Below are positions 1-7,531 of a stretch of DNA of 63,124 nucleotides, one piece after another (position 1 is the stretch's first letter; the number at the start of each line of letters is the position of its first letter). A program made the translations under genes and the position numbers. The notes beneath the pieces were generated by a model. It had not been told where the DNA came from. It ran no database searches and was given only the letters and a program-made list of their open reading frames with translations. The DNA is from an uncultured Bacteroidales bacterium (GTDB lineage Bacteria > Bacteroidota > Bacteroidia > Bacteroidales > UBA932), in the NCBI GenBank assembly GCA_944323505.1, contig CALUST010000029.1, forward strand, positions 1-63,124, given 5' to 3'.

Positions 1-296
1 ACGGGATGTCAATATCCTCGTTCCGGCGGAACTTCTCTGTGCCGATGACGGACACCCGGCTCATCCTGTCCATCCCGAAAGTCTTAAGTTCTCCGTCAGT
101 ATCATAGCCTGCCAGATACCACCTCTGCTGCGACTCCTTGAGGGATGGTTCTGAGCGAAACTGACCCCATGCGCTCATCCAGAAGCCTTGCCCTGTCAGA
201 TACATATTCGACAAGTGCCTCAGGAGTCATACCGTGGCCGCTCCTCAATCTGTTAAGGATAAGAGCCATCCTTTTCAACGGGAATAATTTCGCCAT
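1..296 (-). pseudogene. Remnant of a WYL-domain transcriptional regulator (internal deletion and frameshift, cut by window edge)
   Basis: Reading leftward from the ATG at 296, about 45 residues resemble the N-terminal winged-helix part of Bacteroidota WYL regulators (MAKLFPLKRMALILNRL, then a second helix ending near DERMG). That frame stops at 102. A different minus-strand frame from about 165 down to base 1 encodes the core of a WYL domain (RWYLAGYDTDGELKTFGMDR), the strand and Arg/Asp pattern expected there. In an intact protein roughly 100 residues separate these parts, so the sequence shows a joined deletion plus a frame change. WYL proteins are ligand-sensing regulators of DNA repair, defence and metabolism. 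A promoter and palindrome still precede it. A sequencing or assembly error cannot be excluded. Confidence 0.72.
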
Positions 297-315
297 AACC
301 TGTGTCTTTTAGGGT

Positions 316-327
316 CTGTCATGACAG
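316..327. promoter_or_regulatory. 12-bp perfect palindrome, candidate operator
   Basis: CTGTCATGACAG is a perfect inverted repeat. It sits between the -7 box at 352-359 and the start codon at 296 of the broken WYL regulator, so it lies in that gene's 5' leader. Autoregulation by a dimeric regulator is an inference from position only. Confidence 0.35.
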
Positions 328-351
328 TCTGACTATCAGTACCGGAATATA

Positions 352-359
352 CAAAGGTA
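352..359 (-). promoter_or_regulatory. -7 box of the WYL regulator remnant
   Basis: On the minus strand this reads TACCTTTG, a match to the Bacteroidota -7 consensus TAnnTTTG. No convincing -33 TTG is present at the expected distance. It is placed about 55 bases upstream of the ATG at 296. Confidence 0.45.
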
Positions 360-467
360 ATCCAAATCCGCACATTATGAAAATGCCGTACCGACATTAT
401 CACAACTTCCCCGAAAAGGAGCCGGCCGTGAATTTTGCGAAATTTCGAAACAATTTACAACTTTGCA

Positions 468-475
468 TATATTTG
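468..475 (+). promoter_or_regulatory. -7 box for the lipoprotein/DPP IV pair
   Basis: TATATTTG matches TAnnTTTG and ends 14 bases before the ATG at 490. It decides the start of the lipoprotein: an in-frame TTG at 463 lies upstream of the expected transcription start and can be dismissed. The -33 element is weak. Confidence 0.55.
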
Positions 476-489
476 AAAAATACAGCATC

Positions 490-1248
490 ATGAAAAAGAC
501 ATTTGCACTTCTTGCAATAATCTCAGCAGCCGCAGCCGTCCTGACGTCCTGCAGCCAGGAATTCCGGACCGGGAAAACGGAATTTTCCGAAAATTTCGCC
601 CTTACTGACGGGCGGACAGACTCTCTGCACATCTCCGTCTCTGTTGAATATCCGGTATCCGGCCAAGATGCGGATGCGAGGATGAAAACCTCCACGGCGA
701 TAACAGCAGCCCTTTTCGGTGAAGAATATTCGGGTATGGAGCCTGAGGCGGCGGCCGGCAGCTACCGCGATGACCTGGTCGAAGAATACCGGGCAGAGAA
801 CCTGCCTCTTGCAGAAAGCGAGGAGTTCCACGAGTCGGCATTCCGCTGGGACGATGACATCTCGGGACATTTCGGTCCGGCCAGCGACGGCATGGTGTCA
901 TACATTGTCACACATTTTTCTTACAGAGGCGGTGCTCATGGCATAACTTCCGAGATTGCATACAATTTCGACCTGAAAACAGGAGAGACTGTGGCCGAAA
1001 GCGACTTTTTCTCCCCGGGCTATGAAGAGCCTCTCTCAAGGCTGCTTACGGCACGCCTGCCTGAATCCCTGGAAACTCCTGCGGACACATCCATGATGTT
1101 CATCAGGGAAATAGGCCCGAACGGCAACTTCTCTGTCTCGGAAGATGGTGTCACATATATCTACAATCATTATGAAATCGCACCTTATGCAATGGGAATC
1201 ATCAGAGTGACCCTGCCATGGGACGATGTAAGAGAATTATTGAAATAA
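490..1248 (+). CDS. RsiV-like lipoprotein (DUF4163/DUF3298)
   Basis: A 252-residue predicted lipoprotein. It begins MKKTFALLAIISAAAAVLTSC, a signal peptide with an LTSC lipobox. The mature part carries the DUF4163-like motif YRGGAHGITSEIAYNFDL and, near the C-terminus, the DUF3298-like segment YNHYEIAPYAMGIIRVTLPW, both typical of RsiV/YdaF-type proteins. In Bacillus RsiV this fold is an extracytoplasmic anti-sigma factor that binds lysozyme, but this protein has no cytoplasmic anti-sigma domain. It is therefore more likely a surface or periplasmic protein of unknown ligand. It is followed after 13 bases by the DPP IV gene and probably co-transcribed. The family call is firm; the function is unknown. 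Confidence 0.8.
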   Translation: MKKTFALLAIISAAAAVLTSCSQEFRTGKTEFSENFALTDGRTDSLHISVSVEYPVSGQDADARMKTSTAITAALFGEEYSGMEPEAAAGSYRDDLVEEYRAENLPLAESEEFHESAFRWDDDISGHFGPASDGMVSYIVTHFSYRGGAHGITSEIAYNFDLKTGETVAESDFFSPGYEEPLSRLLTARLPESLETPADTSMMFIREIGPNGNFSVSEDGVTYIYNHYEIAPYAMGIIRVTLPWDDVRELLK

Positions 1249-1261
1249 CACAATACTGAAA

Positions 1262-3709
1262 ATGAGGATATTATCAGGATTGCTTGCCCTCGGTCTCATG
1301 GCAGGCTACGCCGTGGCTGCTGACGCTGAAAATACCGGCAGCAACACTCCACGGCCCAATTACGAACTCGCAGAAAGATTCTCCCAGAAGAAAATCTCAC
1401 AGATGGTGTTCTCGACATCCATCAGACCCAACTGGTTCAAGGACTCGGACAGGTTCTGGTACGAATGGAAGACCTCTGACGGAACAAAATATTATATAGT
1501 AGATGCCCGCACCGGCAAGAAACAGCCGGTCTTTGACATGGACAGGCTTGCAATGCAGATAACCTCCATCGTGAAAGACCCTTTCGACGCCAGGCATCTC
1601 CCGCTTCAGGCATTGAAACTGAAAGACGACAAGGTATTCACTTTCCGGGTGCAGAGTTCGCTGCCCGAGAAAGACTCCGCAAGGATTGAAAGGTTCGGGA
1701 AGAAGAAGACATATTCTTTTGAATATGATTTCACTACAGAAGCCCTGACGGACATCACCGGCAAGGAAGAAGAAGAGAAATACCCGTCATGGGCAAATGT
1801 CTCTCCTGACGGGAGGATAGGAGTGTTCGCCAAAAATGCCAACCTGTACTGGATGGACGCCGAGAATCTTGCCAAGGCAGCAAAAGACCCAAAGGACAGT
1901 ACCATAGTCGAGCATCGAATCACCACTGACGGGACTCGGGAATTTTTCTGGGGAGCGGACAGTTATATGGGCTGGACAGAGCAGGATACCTCTGCAAGGT
2001 TATGCCCTTACTATCTGGTGTGGTCTCCTGATTCAAGGCACTTTGCTGCCATGAAGTATGACATGAGCCCGGTCAAGGAGTTCTGGGTGATAAACTCGCT
2101 CAGCCAGCCGAGACCGACACTGGAGACCTACAAATATCAGATGCCTGGAGAGCCTGGGCCGAAAGAATATATGTACGTGTTCACGACAGATGACATGTCA
2201 TCAAAGCAGGTGAAGATAAATGCCTTCAAGGATCAGTCGACCGAATTTGAGACAATGCCTGAGACCAATGCGGACGCATACGAGGACTTCATCACCAACA
2301 GATGGCTCGGGGACAATGACGGATTCTATATCCTGAGGATGAGCCGCGACCTGAAGAGGATGGACATCTGCCGGGTAGATGTCGGGGCCGACTCGACAAG
2401 GACAGTCATATCCGAAAGGATGAATACCTATGTGGAATACCGGCCATTGAGACTCGTGAACGGAGGGCGGCAGATGATCCACTGGTCAGAAAGGAACGGC
2501 TGGGCCAATCTCTACCTCTACAATGCAGACGGGACTCTTGCCAACCCTATTGTCGAGGGGGCCTTCCATGTGGAGGACGTACTGGCTGTCAATGAGAAGG
2601 AAGGGTATCTGATATTCAGTGCATGCGGATATGACAAAGACGAGAACCCGTATCAGATGCATACCTTCCGCGTAGGCCTTGACGGCAGCGGACTCCGCCA
2701 GATAGACATGGAGGACATGGATGTAAAGGCATCCGTAAGCGACAACGCGAACTACATCGTCTGCAACTATTCAAGAGTGGATGCAGTCCCGGCATCAGCT
2801 CTGTACGGCAGTTCCGGGAAAAAGATTGCGGATCTTGAGACCGCCGACCTGTCCAGGCTGTTCGAAGCCGGATACAAGATGCCGGAAAGATTCACCGTGA
2901 AGGCCGCAGACGGCATCACAGACCTCTACGGAGTGATATACAAACCGTTTGACTTCGACTCCACAAAAGTCTATCCGATCATCGAATATGTCTATCCCGG
3001 GCCACAAGTGGAGGCCAACAACATCTCCTGGAGTTCAAACATGACACGCACCGACCGGCTGGCACAGATGGGATTCATAGTAGTGACTGTCGGCAACCGG
3101 GGAGGACACCCGAACCGTTCGAAATGGTACCACAACTACGGATACGGCAACCTGCGGGACTACGGGCTTGAAGACCAGAAGACCGCCGTACAGAAACTCG
3201 CCGCCAGATACCCTTGGATTGACGGGACCAAGGTCGGCATACACGGACATTCTGGAGGAGGATTCATGTCCACTGCTGCTATCCTGAAATATCCTGACTT
3301 CTATACGGCCGCCGTGTCTTGTGCCGGGAATCACGACAACAGCATCTACAACAGATGGTGGAGTGAGCAGCATCACGGGATACTTGAGAAAATCACAGAA
3401 AAAGGCGACACGACATTCGTATATAAAATCGACACCAATCCGGAAATCGCCTCAAACCTGAAAGGGCACCTGCTTCTCGTACACGGGGACATCGACAACA
3501 ATGTGCACCCGGCCAACACCATACGGGTAGTCAATGCCCTCATCAGAGCCAACAAGAGATTTGACATGCTCATCCTGCCGGGGCAGCGTCACGGGTTCGG
3601 CGATATGAACGAGTATTTCTTCTGGAGGCTGGCAGACTGGTTCAGCGAATACCTTCTGGGGGAAAGCCGGTCTGACGAAGTGGATATCATCCAGTTGAAC
3701 AACGACTGA
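1262..3709 (+). CDS. Prolyl dipeptidyl/tripeptidyl peptidase, family S9 (DPP IV type)
   Basis: An exported serine peptidase of 815 residues with signal peptide MRILSGLLALGLMAGYAVAA. Residues about 60-550 form the DPPIV_N beta-propeller and 560-815 the alpha/beta-hydrolase. The catalytic triad is complete: Ser664 in GHSGGG, Asp745 in HGDIDNNVH and His777 in PGQRHGF. Family members cleave Xaa-Pro di- or tripeptides from the N-terminus of peptides in the periplasm, feeding amino-acid fermentation. I could not place the Glu-Glu pair that binds the substrate amino group, so dipeptidyl versus tripeptidyl specificity is open. The gene lies 13 bases behind the RsiV-like lipoprotein gene and appears to share its transcript. 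Confidence 0.93.
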   Translation: MRILSGLLALGLMAGYAVAADAENTGSNTPRPNYELAERFSQKKISQMVFSTSIRPNWFKDSDRFWYEWKTSDGTKYYIVDARTGKKQPVFDMDRLAMQITSIVKDPFDARHLPLQALKLKDDKVFTFRVQSSLPEKDSARIERFGKKKTYSFEYDFTTEALTDITGKEEEEKYPSWANVSPDGRIGVFAKNANLYWMDAENLAKAAKDPKDSTIVEHRITTDGTREFFWGADSYMGWTEQDTSARLCPYYLVWSPDSRHFAAMKYDMSPVKEFWVINSLSQPRPTLETYKYQMPGEPGPKEYMYVFTTDDMSSKQVKINAFKDQSTEFETMPETNADAYEDFITNRWLGDNDGFYILRMSRDLKRMDICRVDVGADSTRTVISERMNTYVEYRPLRLVNGGRQMIHWSERNGWANLYLYNADGTLANPIVEGAFHVEDVLAVNEKEGYLIFSACGYDKDENPYQMHTFRVGLDGSGLRQIDMEDMDVKASVSDNANYIVCNYSRVDAVPASALYGSSGKKIADLETADLSRLFEAGYKMPERFTVKAADGITDLYGVIYKPFDFDSTKVYPIIEYVYPGPQVEANNISWSSNMTRTDRLAQMGFIVVTVGNRGGHPNRSKWYHNYGYGNLRDYGLEDQKTAVQKLAARYPWIDGTKVGIHGHSGGGFMSTAAILKYPDFYTAAVSCAGNHDNSIYNRWWSEQHHGILEKITEKGDTTFVYKIDTNPEIASNLKGHLLLVHGDIDNNVHPANTIRVVNALIRANKRFDMLILPGQRHGFGDMNEYFFWRLADWFSEYLLGESRSDEVDIIQLNND

Positions 3710-3754
3710 CACGGACACAATGCCATGCCGCATACATTGTAACACCATACGACC

Positions 3755-4330
3755 ATGAAACCTTTGCCCGAATGGATCATTACCCGAGTGGACGGGAAAA
3801 TCGCAGCAGTATCGACTGACTACAGGCTGTTTGCAGCCGTGGCGGAAAAAATCGCAAGACTCCCGGCGGAGAAAACCGGTTCGGTCACCTGCACAAAGAC
3901 AAGTACCGCCGATCTCTTCAGACTGTCCGAGACCGTCACGGCAGATGACCTGGTACTGTTCGGGTCAAAATTCCAGAACATGGTATGGAGCAGGCTTTTC
4001 AGCCTGACGCATCCTGCGAAGGGAGAAGGATGTCCAGGCAGGAAAAGACTGATGAGCTATACTGAATTCGCCGGATACTGCGGATGTCCTAACGGTGTGA
4101 GGGCAGTCGCTCATGCGGTGGCAAAGAACCCGATACTTGTCATCATCCCATGCCATCTGATAATCCCAAAGGAGACGATGGACAAGATACATGAGACAGA
4201 AAAAGAGGCAGAGACCACGTTGTTCGGAACAGATGGTCTCTGCCTTGATCCGTCTCTCCATTTCGGGGACTACAGACTTGGTCCGAATTTGAAGCACAGG
4301 CTCATTTTTGAGGAATTCAATGCCGGCTGA
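3755..4330 (+). CDS. Methylated-DNA-cysteine methyltransferase-like protein (OGT/MGMT family) with PCHL active site
   Basis: A 191-residue protein whose second half matches the DNA-binding/active-site domain of O6-alkylguanine-DNA alkyltransferase: FGSKFQNMVWSRLFSL, then YCGCPNGVRAVAHAVAKNPI, then IIPCHLII with the acceptor Cys at residue 133. Canonical enzymes have PCHR-V/I; here the Arg after His is Leu, clear in the codons CCA TGC CAT CTG. Repair by direct alkyl transfer to Cys is the family role, but the altered motif leaves activity uncertain. It starts 45 bases after the peptidase gene. Its end overlaps the convergent acyl-CoA synthetase gene by 14 bases. The Bacteroidota versions I recall are similar in size. 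Confidence 0.82.
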   Translation: MKPLPEWIITRVDGKIAAVSTDYRLFAAVAEKIARLPAEKTGSVTCTKTSTADLFRLSETVTADDLVLFGSKFQNMVWSRLFSLTHPAKGEGCPGRKRLMSYTEFAGYCGCPNGVRAVAHAVAKNPILVIIPCHLIIPKETMDKIHETEKEAETTLFGTDGLCLDPSLHFGDYRLGPNLKHRLIFEEFNAG

Positions 4331-6044
4331 CACTGCTGTTGTCATCTGTGGCTGAGCCACCGGAGACAGAGTCCTTGTCAGGAGTCCCATGATCAGGTTT
4401 TCTGTTCTTGTACTTGAACCTCCTGATCTTCTGTGTTGCCGTCTTTTCAAACGGCTCTTTCATCACTTCAACCTCCTTTATCTTGGAGAATTTGTTGACA
4501 TGCTTGTTGACATAGTTGAGGATGGCTTTCTTCCTGGCTTCCAGTTTTTCGAAGAACTGGTCCTCTCCCTCCTGATCCCAATCTATGATGTTGTCATTGA
4601 ACTGTACGAGAGCCACCAGCCGTCCGTCTCTTTCGAGGACTATGGATTCATTGACCTCATCCATGTTGTTGATGACATTCTCAATCTCCTCAGGATAGAT
4701 ATTCTCCCCTGACGGGCCGAGAATCATATTGCTGAGACGTCCCTTGATGTAATATCTGCCCTTCTCGTCCACCGTGGCGAGATCATTGGTCCTGAACCAT
4801 CCGTCATCGGTAAATACCGTCCTCGTCCGCTCCGGATCCTTGTAATACCCGAGCATGACATTGTCTCCCTTTGCTGCAATCTCGCCCTCTCCTGTCTCAG
4901 GATTGACATTCAAGAGTCTTACTGTCACTCCGTAAGCAGCCACACCCGTCGAGCCAGGCTTTGTGAACTTGACTCCGGCATTGCAGATAAGAGGGGCGGT
5001 CTCTGTCAGGCCGTATCCGATGGCATACGGGAATCCTGCCTTCTTGAGGAACTCCTCCACCTGGATATCCAGTTTTGAGCCCCCGATGCCGAAAAACTTC
5101 AGCCTCCCGCCGAATGTGGCCTTGAGTTTCATGCCGATGATGCGGTACAGCAAGGTAGGCATCTTCTTTCTCATCCACCTCAATACCCGGCTCCGTCTTA
5201 TCGTCGGGATGACACTGTTCCTGTAGATTTTCTCTATTATCAGCGGCACGGACAGCATTATCGTAGGCCTGACTTCCTTCAACGCGGCAAGAAGCACCGT
5301 AGGTGTAGGCGGCTTCTGTATATAGCAGACGCAAGCCCCGCAGAAAATCGGATAAAGCACACCTATGCTCAGTTCGTAAGTATGAGCCATAGGCAATATT
5401 GACAGCCAGACATCCTTCTCATTGCACTTCTGGGCATGGAAGGATGCGATGATGTTGGCACACAGATTCCTGTGGCTGAGCATCACGCCTTTCGCATTTC
5501 CTGTCGTCCCGGAAGTATAGATGATAGTGGCCAGGTCATCAGGCTGCGGCTGTCTCACACGACCGTCACAAGTAAACGACGAGTCATCCCTCCTGATGAT
5601 TTCAAAGGTCTCGATATCGATGACAAGCACCATCCTGTCCATGCATTCCGCACTGAGCTTGGGAAGCATCCTCTTTGAAATGAATATGGCCTTGCTGCCT
5701 GAGTGGGTCAGGATGTTCGTCACCTCATTCTCTGAAGAATCCGGCAGAATCGGGACTGACACCCTGCCGAAAGGCACAAGAGAAAACATTGCGACTGTCC
5801 AGTTGGGCATATTCTGCGAGAGTATGGCCACCCTGTCGCCCGCGCCGATGCCATATCTTGACAGTCTGGCGGAAATCTCGTCACATTTCTTGCGGAACTC
5901 CTTGTAGGTATATCCCATGTCCGAGCCTATCATCCTGGACAGACGGTTATTCTCGTATATCGCCGTCGAATACTCGTATAGTTTGCCCAAGGTGTCGATA
6001 TACCGTTCCCTGAACTTCATCAATGTCTTAAATAAAAAATTCAT
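4317..6044 (-). CDS. AMP-binding acyl-CoA synthetase (long-chain fatty acid-CoA ligase type)
   Basis: A 575-residue adenylate-forming enzyme. The ATP-binding P-loop YTSGTTGNAKG is at residues 176-186, followed by GYGLTETAP and by the DGWFRTNDLA / YYIKGR motifs that end the large domain. The C-terminal domain has the conserved lysine region (EKTATQKIRRFKYKN). The family activates fatty acids as acyl-AMP and transfers them to CoA at the inner membrane face. The highly charged C-terminal tail (about 25 residues) looks disordered. The 3' end overlaps the convergent alkyltransferase gene by 14 bases. It lies 32 bases downstream of the TolC gene on the same strand, so read-through from the RND operon is possible. 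The exact acyl chain length cannot be read from the sequence. Confidence 0.9.
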   Translation of the reverse strand: MNFLFKTLMKFRERYIDTLGKLYEYSTAIYENNRLSRMIGSDMGYTYKEFRKKCDEISARLSRYGIGAGDRVAILSQNMPNWTVAMFSLVPFGRVSVPILPDSSENEVTNILTHSGSKAIFISKRMLPKLSAECMDRMVLVIDIETFEIIRRDDSSFTCDGRVRQPQPDDLATIIYTSGTTGNAKGVMLSHRNLCANIIASFHAQKCNEKDVWLSILPMAHTYELSIGVLYPIFCGACVCYIQKPPTPTVLLAALKEVRPTIMLSVPLIIEKIYRNSVIPTIRRSRVLRWMRKKMPTLLYRIIGMKLKATFGGRLKFFGIGGSKLDIQVEEFLKKAGFPYAIGYGLTETAPLICNAGVKFTKPGSTGVAAYGVTVRLLNVNPETGEGEIAAKGDNVMLGYYKDPERTRTVFTDDGWFRTNDLATVDEKGRYYIKGRLSNMILGPSGENIYPEEIENVINNMDEVNESIVLERDGRLVALVQFNDNIIDWDQEGEDQFFEKLEARKKAILNYVNKHVNKFSKIKEVEVMKEPFEKTATQKIRRFKYKNRKPDHGTPDKDSVSGGSATDDNSSVSRH

Positions 6045-6076
6045 GTCATGATAGAATCTGCACCGCGAAGGTAAGG

Positions 6077-7531
6077 TTATTTTTCAGTCCTGTCAAGGTA
6101 CGACCTCAAAGCGGTAACATAATTTATGCTTTGGTCAATGTAGTCATTCTCGGCCTCCTGAAGCCTTGTCTGTGCCTGAAGAAGTTCAGACAGAGGGGAC
6201 ATCCCGGCCTTGTAATATGCCGTAAGGTCCGCCACGTCAACCTTGGCGACACTGACGCTCTCTTCCGCTACCAGCAGCTGTTCCCATGCCGACTCCAGAT
6301 CAATCCACAGTTTCCTTACCTGCAGGACGAGCTGGGCGTCAAGGTATTCTTTCTCATTCATGGCTTTCTGCAACTGATAGTCATATCTCTGCATCTTGCG
6401 CGCAGTCTTGCCCCAGTCGGACAGCGGGATCTGTACCATGGCATATACTGCCCCGTTCATCCTGCCGTCGGTCACCATCTCAGAATACCCGTATGATGCC
6501 CCGATGCCTACCTTCGGCAAGGCCTCCCCCATGGCCATCTTCTTTTCCAACTGCTTTGACCGGACAGATATTTCCAGCAGACGGGACTCGTCCTGCCGGG
6601 CCGCGACCTCTTCCTCCGGCTGATAATACATGTCCGGCGAACCTTCAACCTCCAGCCTGTCTGTCAGGATGATATCATCAATATACGGAATCGAGTCGTT
6701 CCTGACCGACCTGTATGGATTGTAGCGGACTCCGATGGAGTTGCACAGATTCATCTTGGACACACGGATGCCGTTCCTCAACTGTATCTTCCCCGTCCGC
6801 AGCTCATTCTTTTTCAGACGCACCTGAAGCAGGTCATTCATCGTCGCGAGACCTGCAGACCATGCTGCATTGACATCTCTGTACAGCGTATCGACCAGAG
6901 ACGTCATCTGGTCAAGAGTCTTCATCTTCTCTTCAAGCGAGATTATCTGCCAGTATGCCCTCTCGACATCCTCGGAGGTATTCCTCTCTATGACATTCTT
7001 CTGGAGTCCGGCCGCTTCCAGCCCCAGAGCAGCAAGCCTGTTCCCGTTGACAATCCTGCCTCCGGCAAAAATCGGCTGCATCACAGAGACATTGGCCGTG
7101 ATGCCATGCTTGAGTGTGGAATATACCGGATCGAAGCCGTATGTGGAGGCGAAACTGTTGAGATAGTTCTGGAGCGTGTTGCTGAAATCAGACTCCCCGA
7201 TAATATCCTTCAGCCCTATTTCGAGCATCGGGTCAAACGCATAGAAAGCAAAGGCATTGACCGAGACTTTCGGGAAATATTCCGCCAGAGCCTCCTGTTT
7301 CTGTGCACGGGCTGCATTGACATCAAGTGCGGCATTCCGTACATAGGCATTATTCTCCAGTGCCATATTGCGGCACTGCTCCAAAGAGAGCCTGCACTGA
7401 GGGACGGCAGCATCCACGGCGACAAGCGTGTCCCCCGCAGGAGATTCACGGACGGGCAGCGTCCCGGCCGACATCCACGGCTGTGCGAGAACCAGCCCTG
7501 CCACAAACATTATTATCAGTCTATTTTTCAT
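6077..7531 (-). CDS. TolC-family outer membrane efflux protein of the RND operon
   Basis: A 484-residue exported protein with signal peptide MKNRLIIMFVAGLVLAQPWMSA. Two repeats of the outer membrane factor fold are visible: the first begins SLEQCRNMALENNAYVRNA and the second ends with the typical YKAGMSPLSELLQAQTRLQEAENDYI helix. It forms the trimeric channel through the outer membrane and periplasm for the adjacent RND pump. Its first 11 bases overlap the end of the pump gene (7521-7531), which indicates translational coupling. It is the last gene of the adaptor, pump, channel operon. Confidence 0.92.
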   Translation of the reverse strand: MKNRLIIMFVAGLVLAQPWMSAGTLPVRESPAGDTLVAVDAAVPQCRLSLEQCRNMALENNAYVRNAALDVNAARAQKQEALAEYFPKVSVNAFAFYAFDPMLEIGLKDIIGESDFSNTLQNYLNSFASTYGFDPVYSTLKHGITANVSVMQPIFAGGRIVNGNRLAALGLEAAGLQKNVIERNTSEDVERAYWQIISLEEKMKTLDQMTSLVDTLYRDVNAAWSAGLATMNDLLQVRLKKNELRTGKIQLRNGIRVSKMNLCNSIGVRYNPYRSVRNDSIPYIDDIILTDRLEVEGSPDMYYQPEEEVAARQDESRLLEISVRSKQLEKKMAMGEALPKVGIGASYGYSEMVTDGRMNGAVYAMVQIPLSDWGKTARKMQRYDYQLQKAMNEKEYLDAQLVLQVRKLWIDLESAWEQLLVAEESVSVAKVDVADLTAYYKAGMSPLSELLQAQTRLQEAENDYIDQSINYVTALRSYLDRTEK

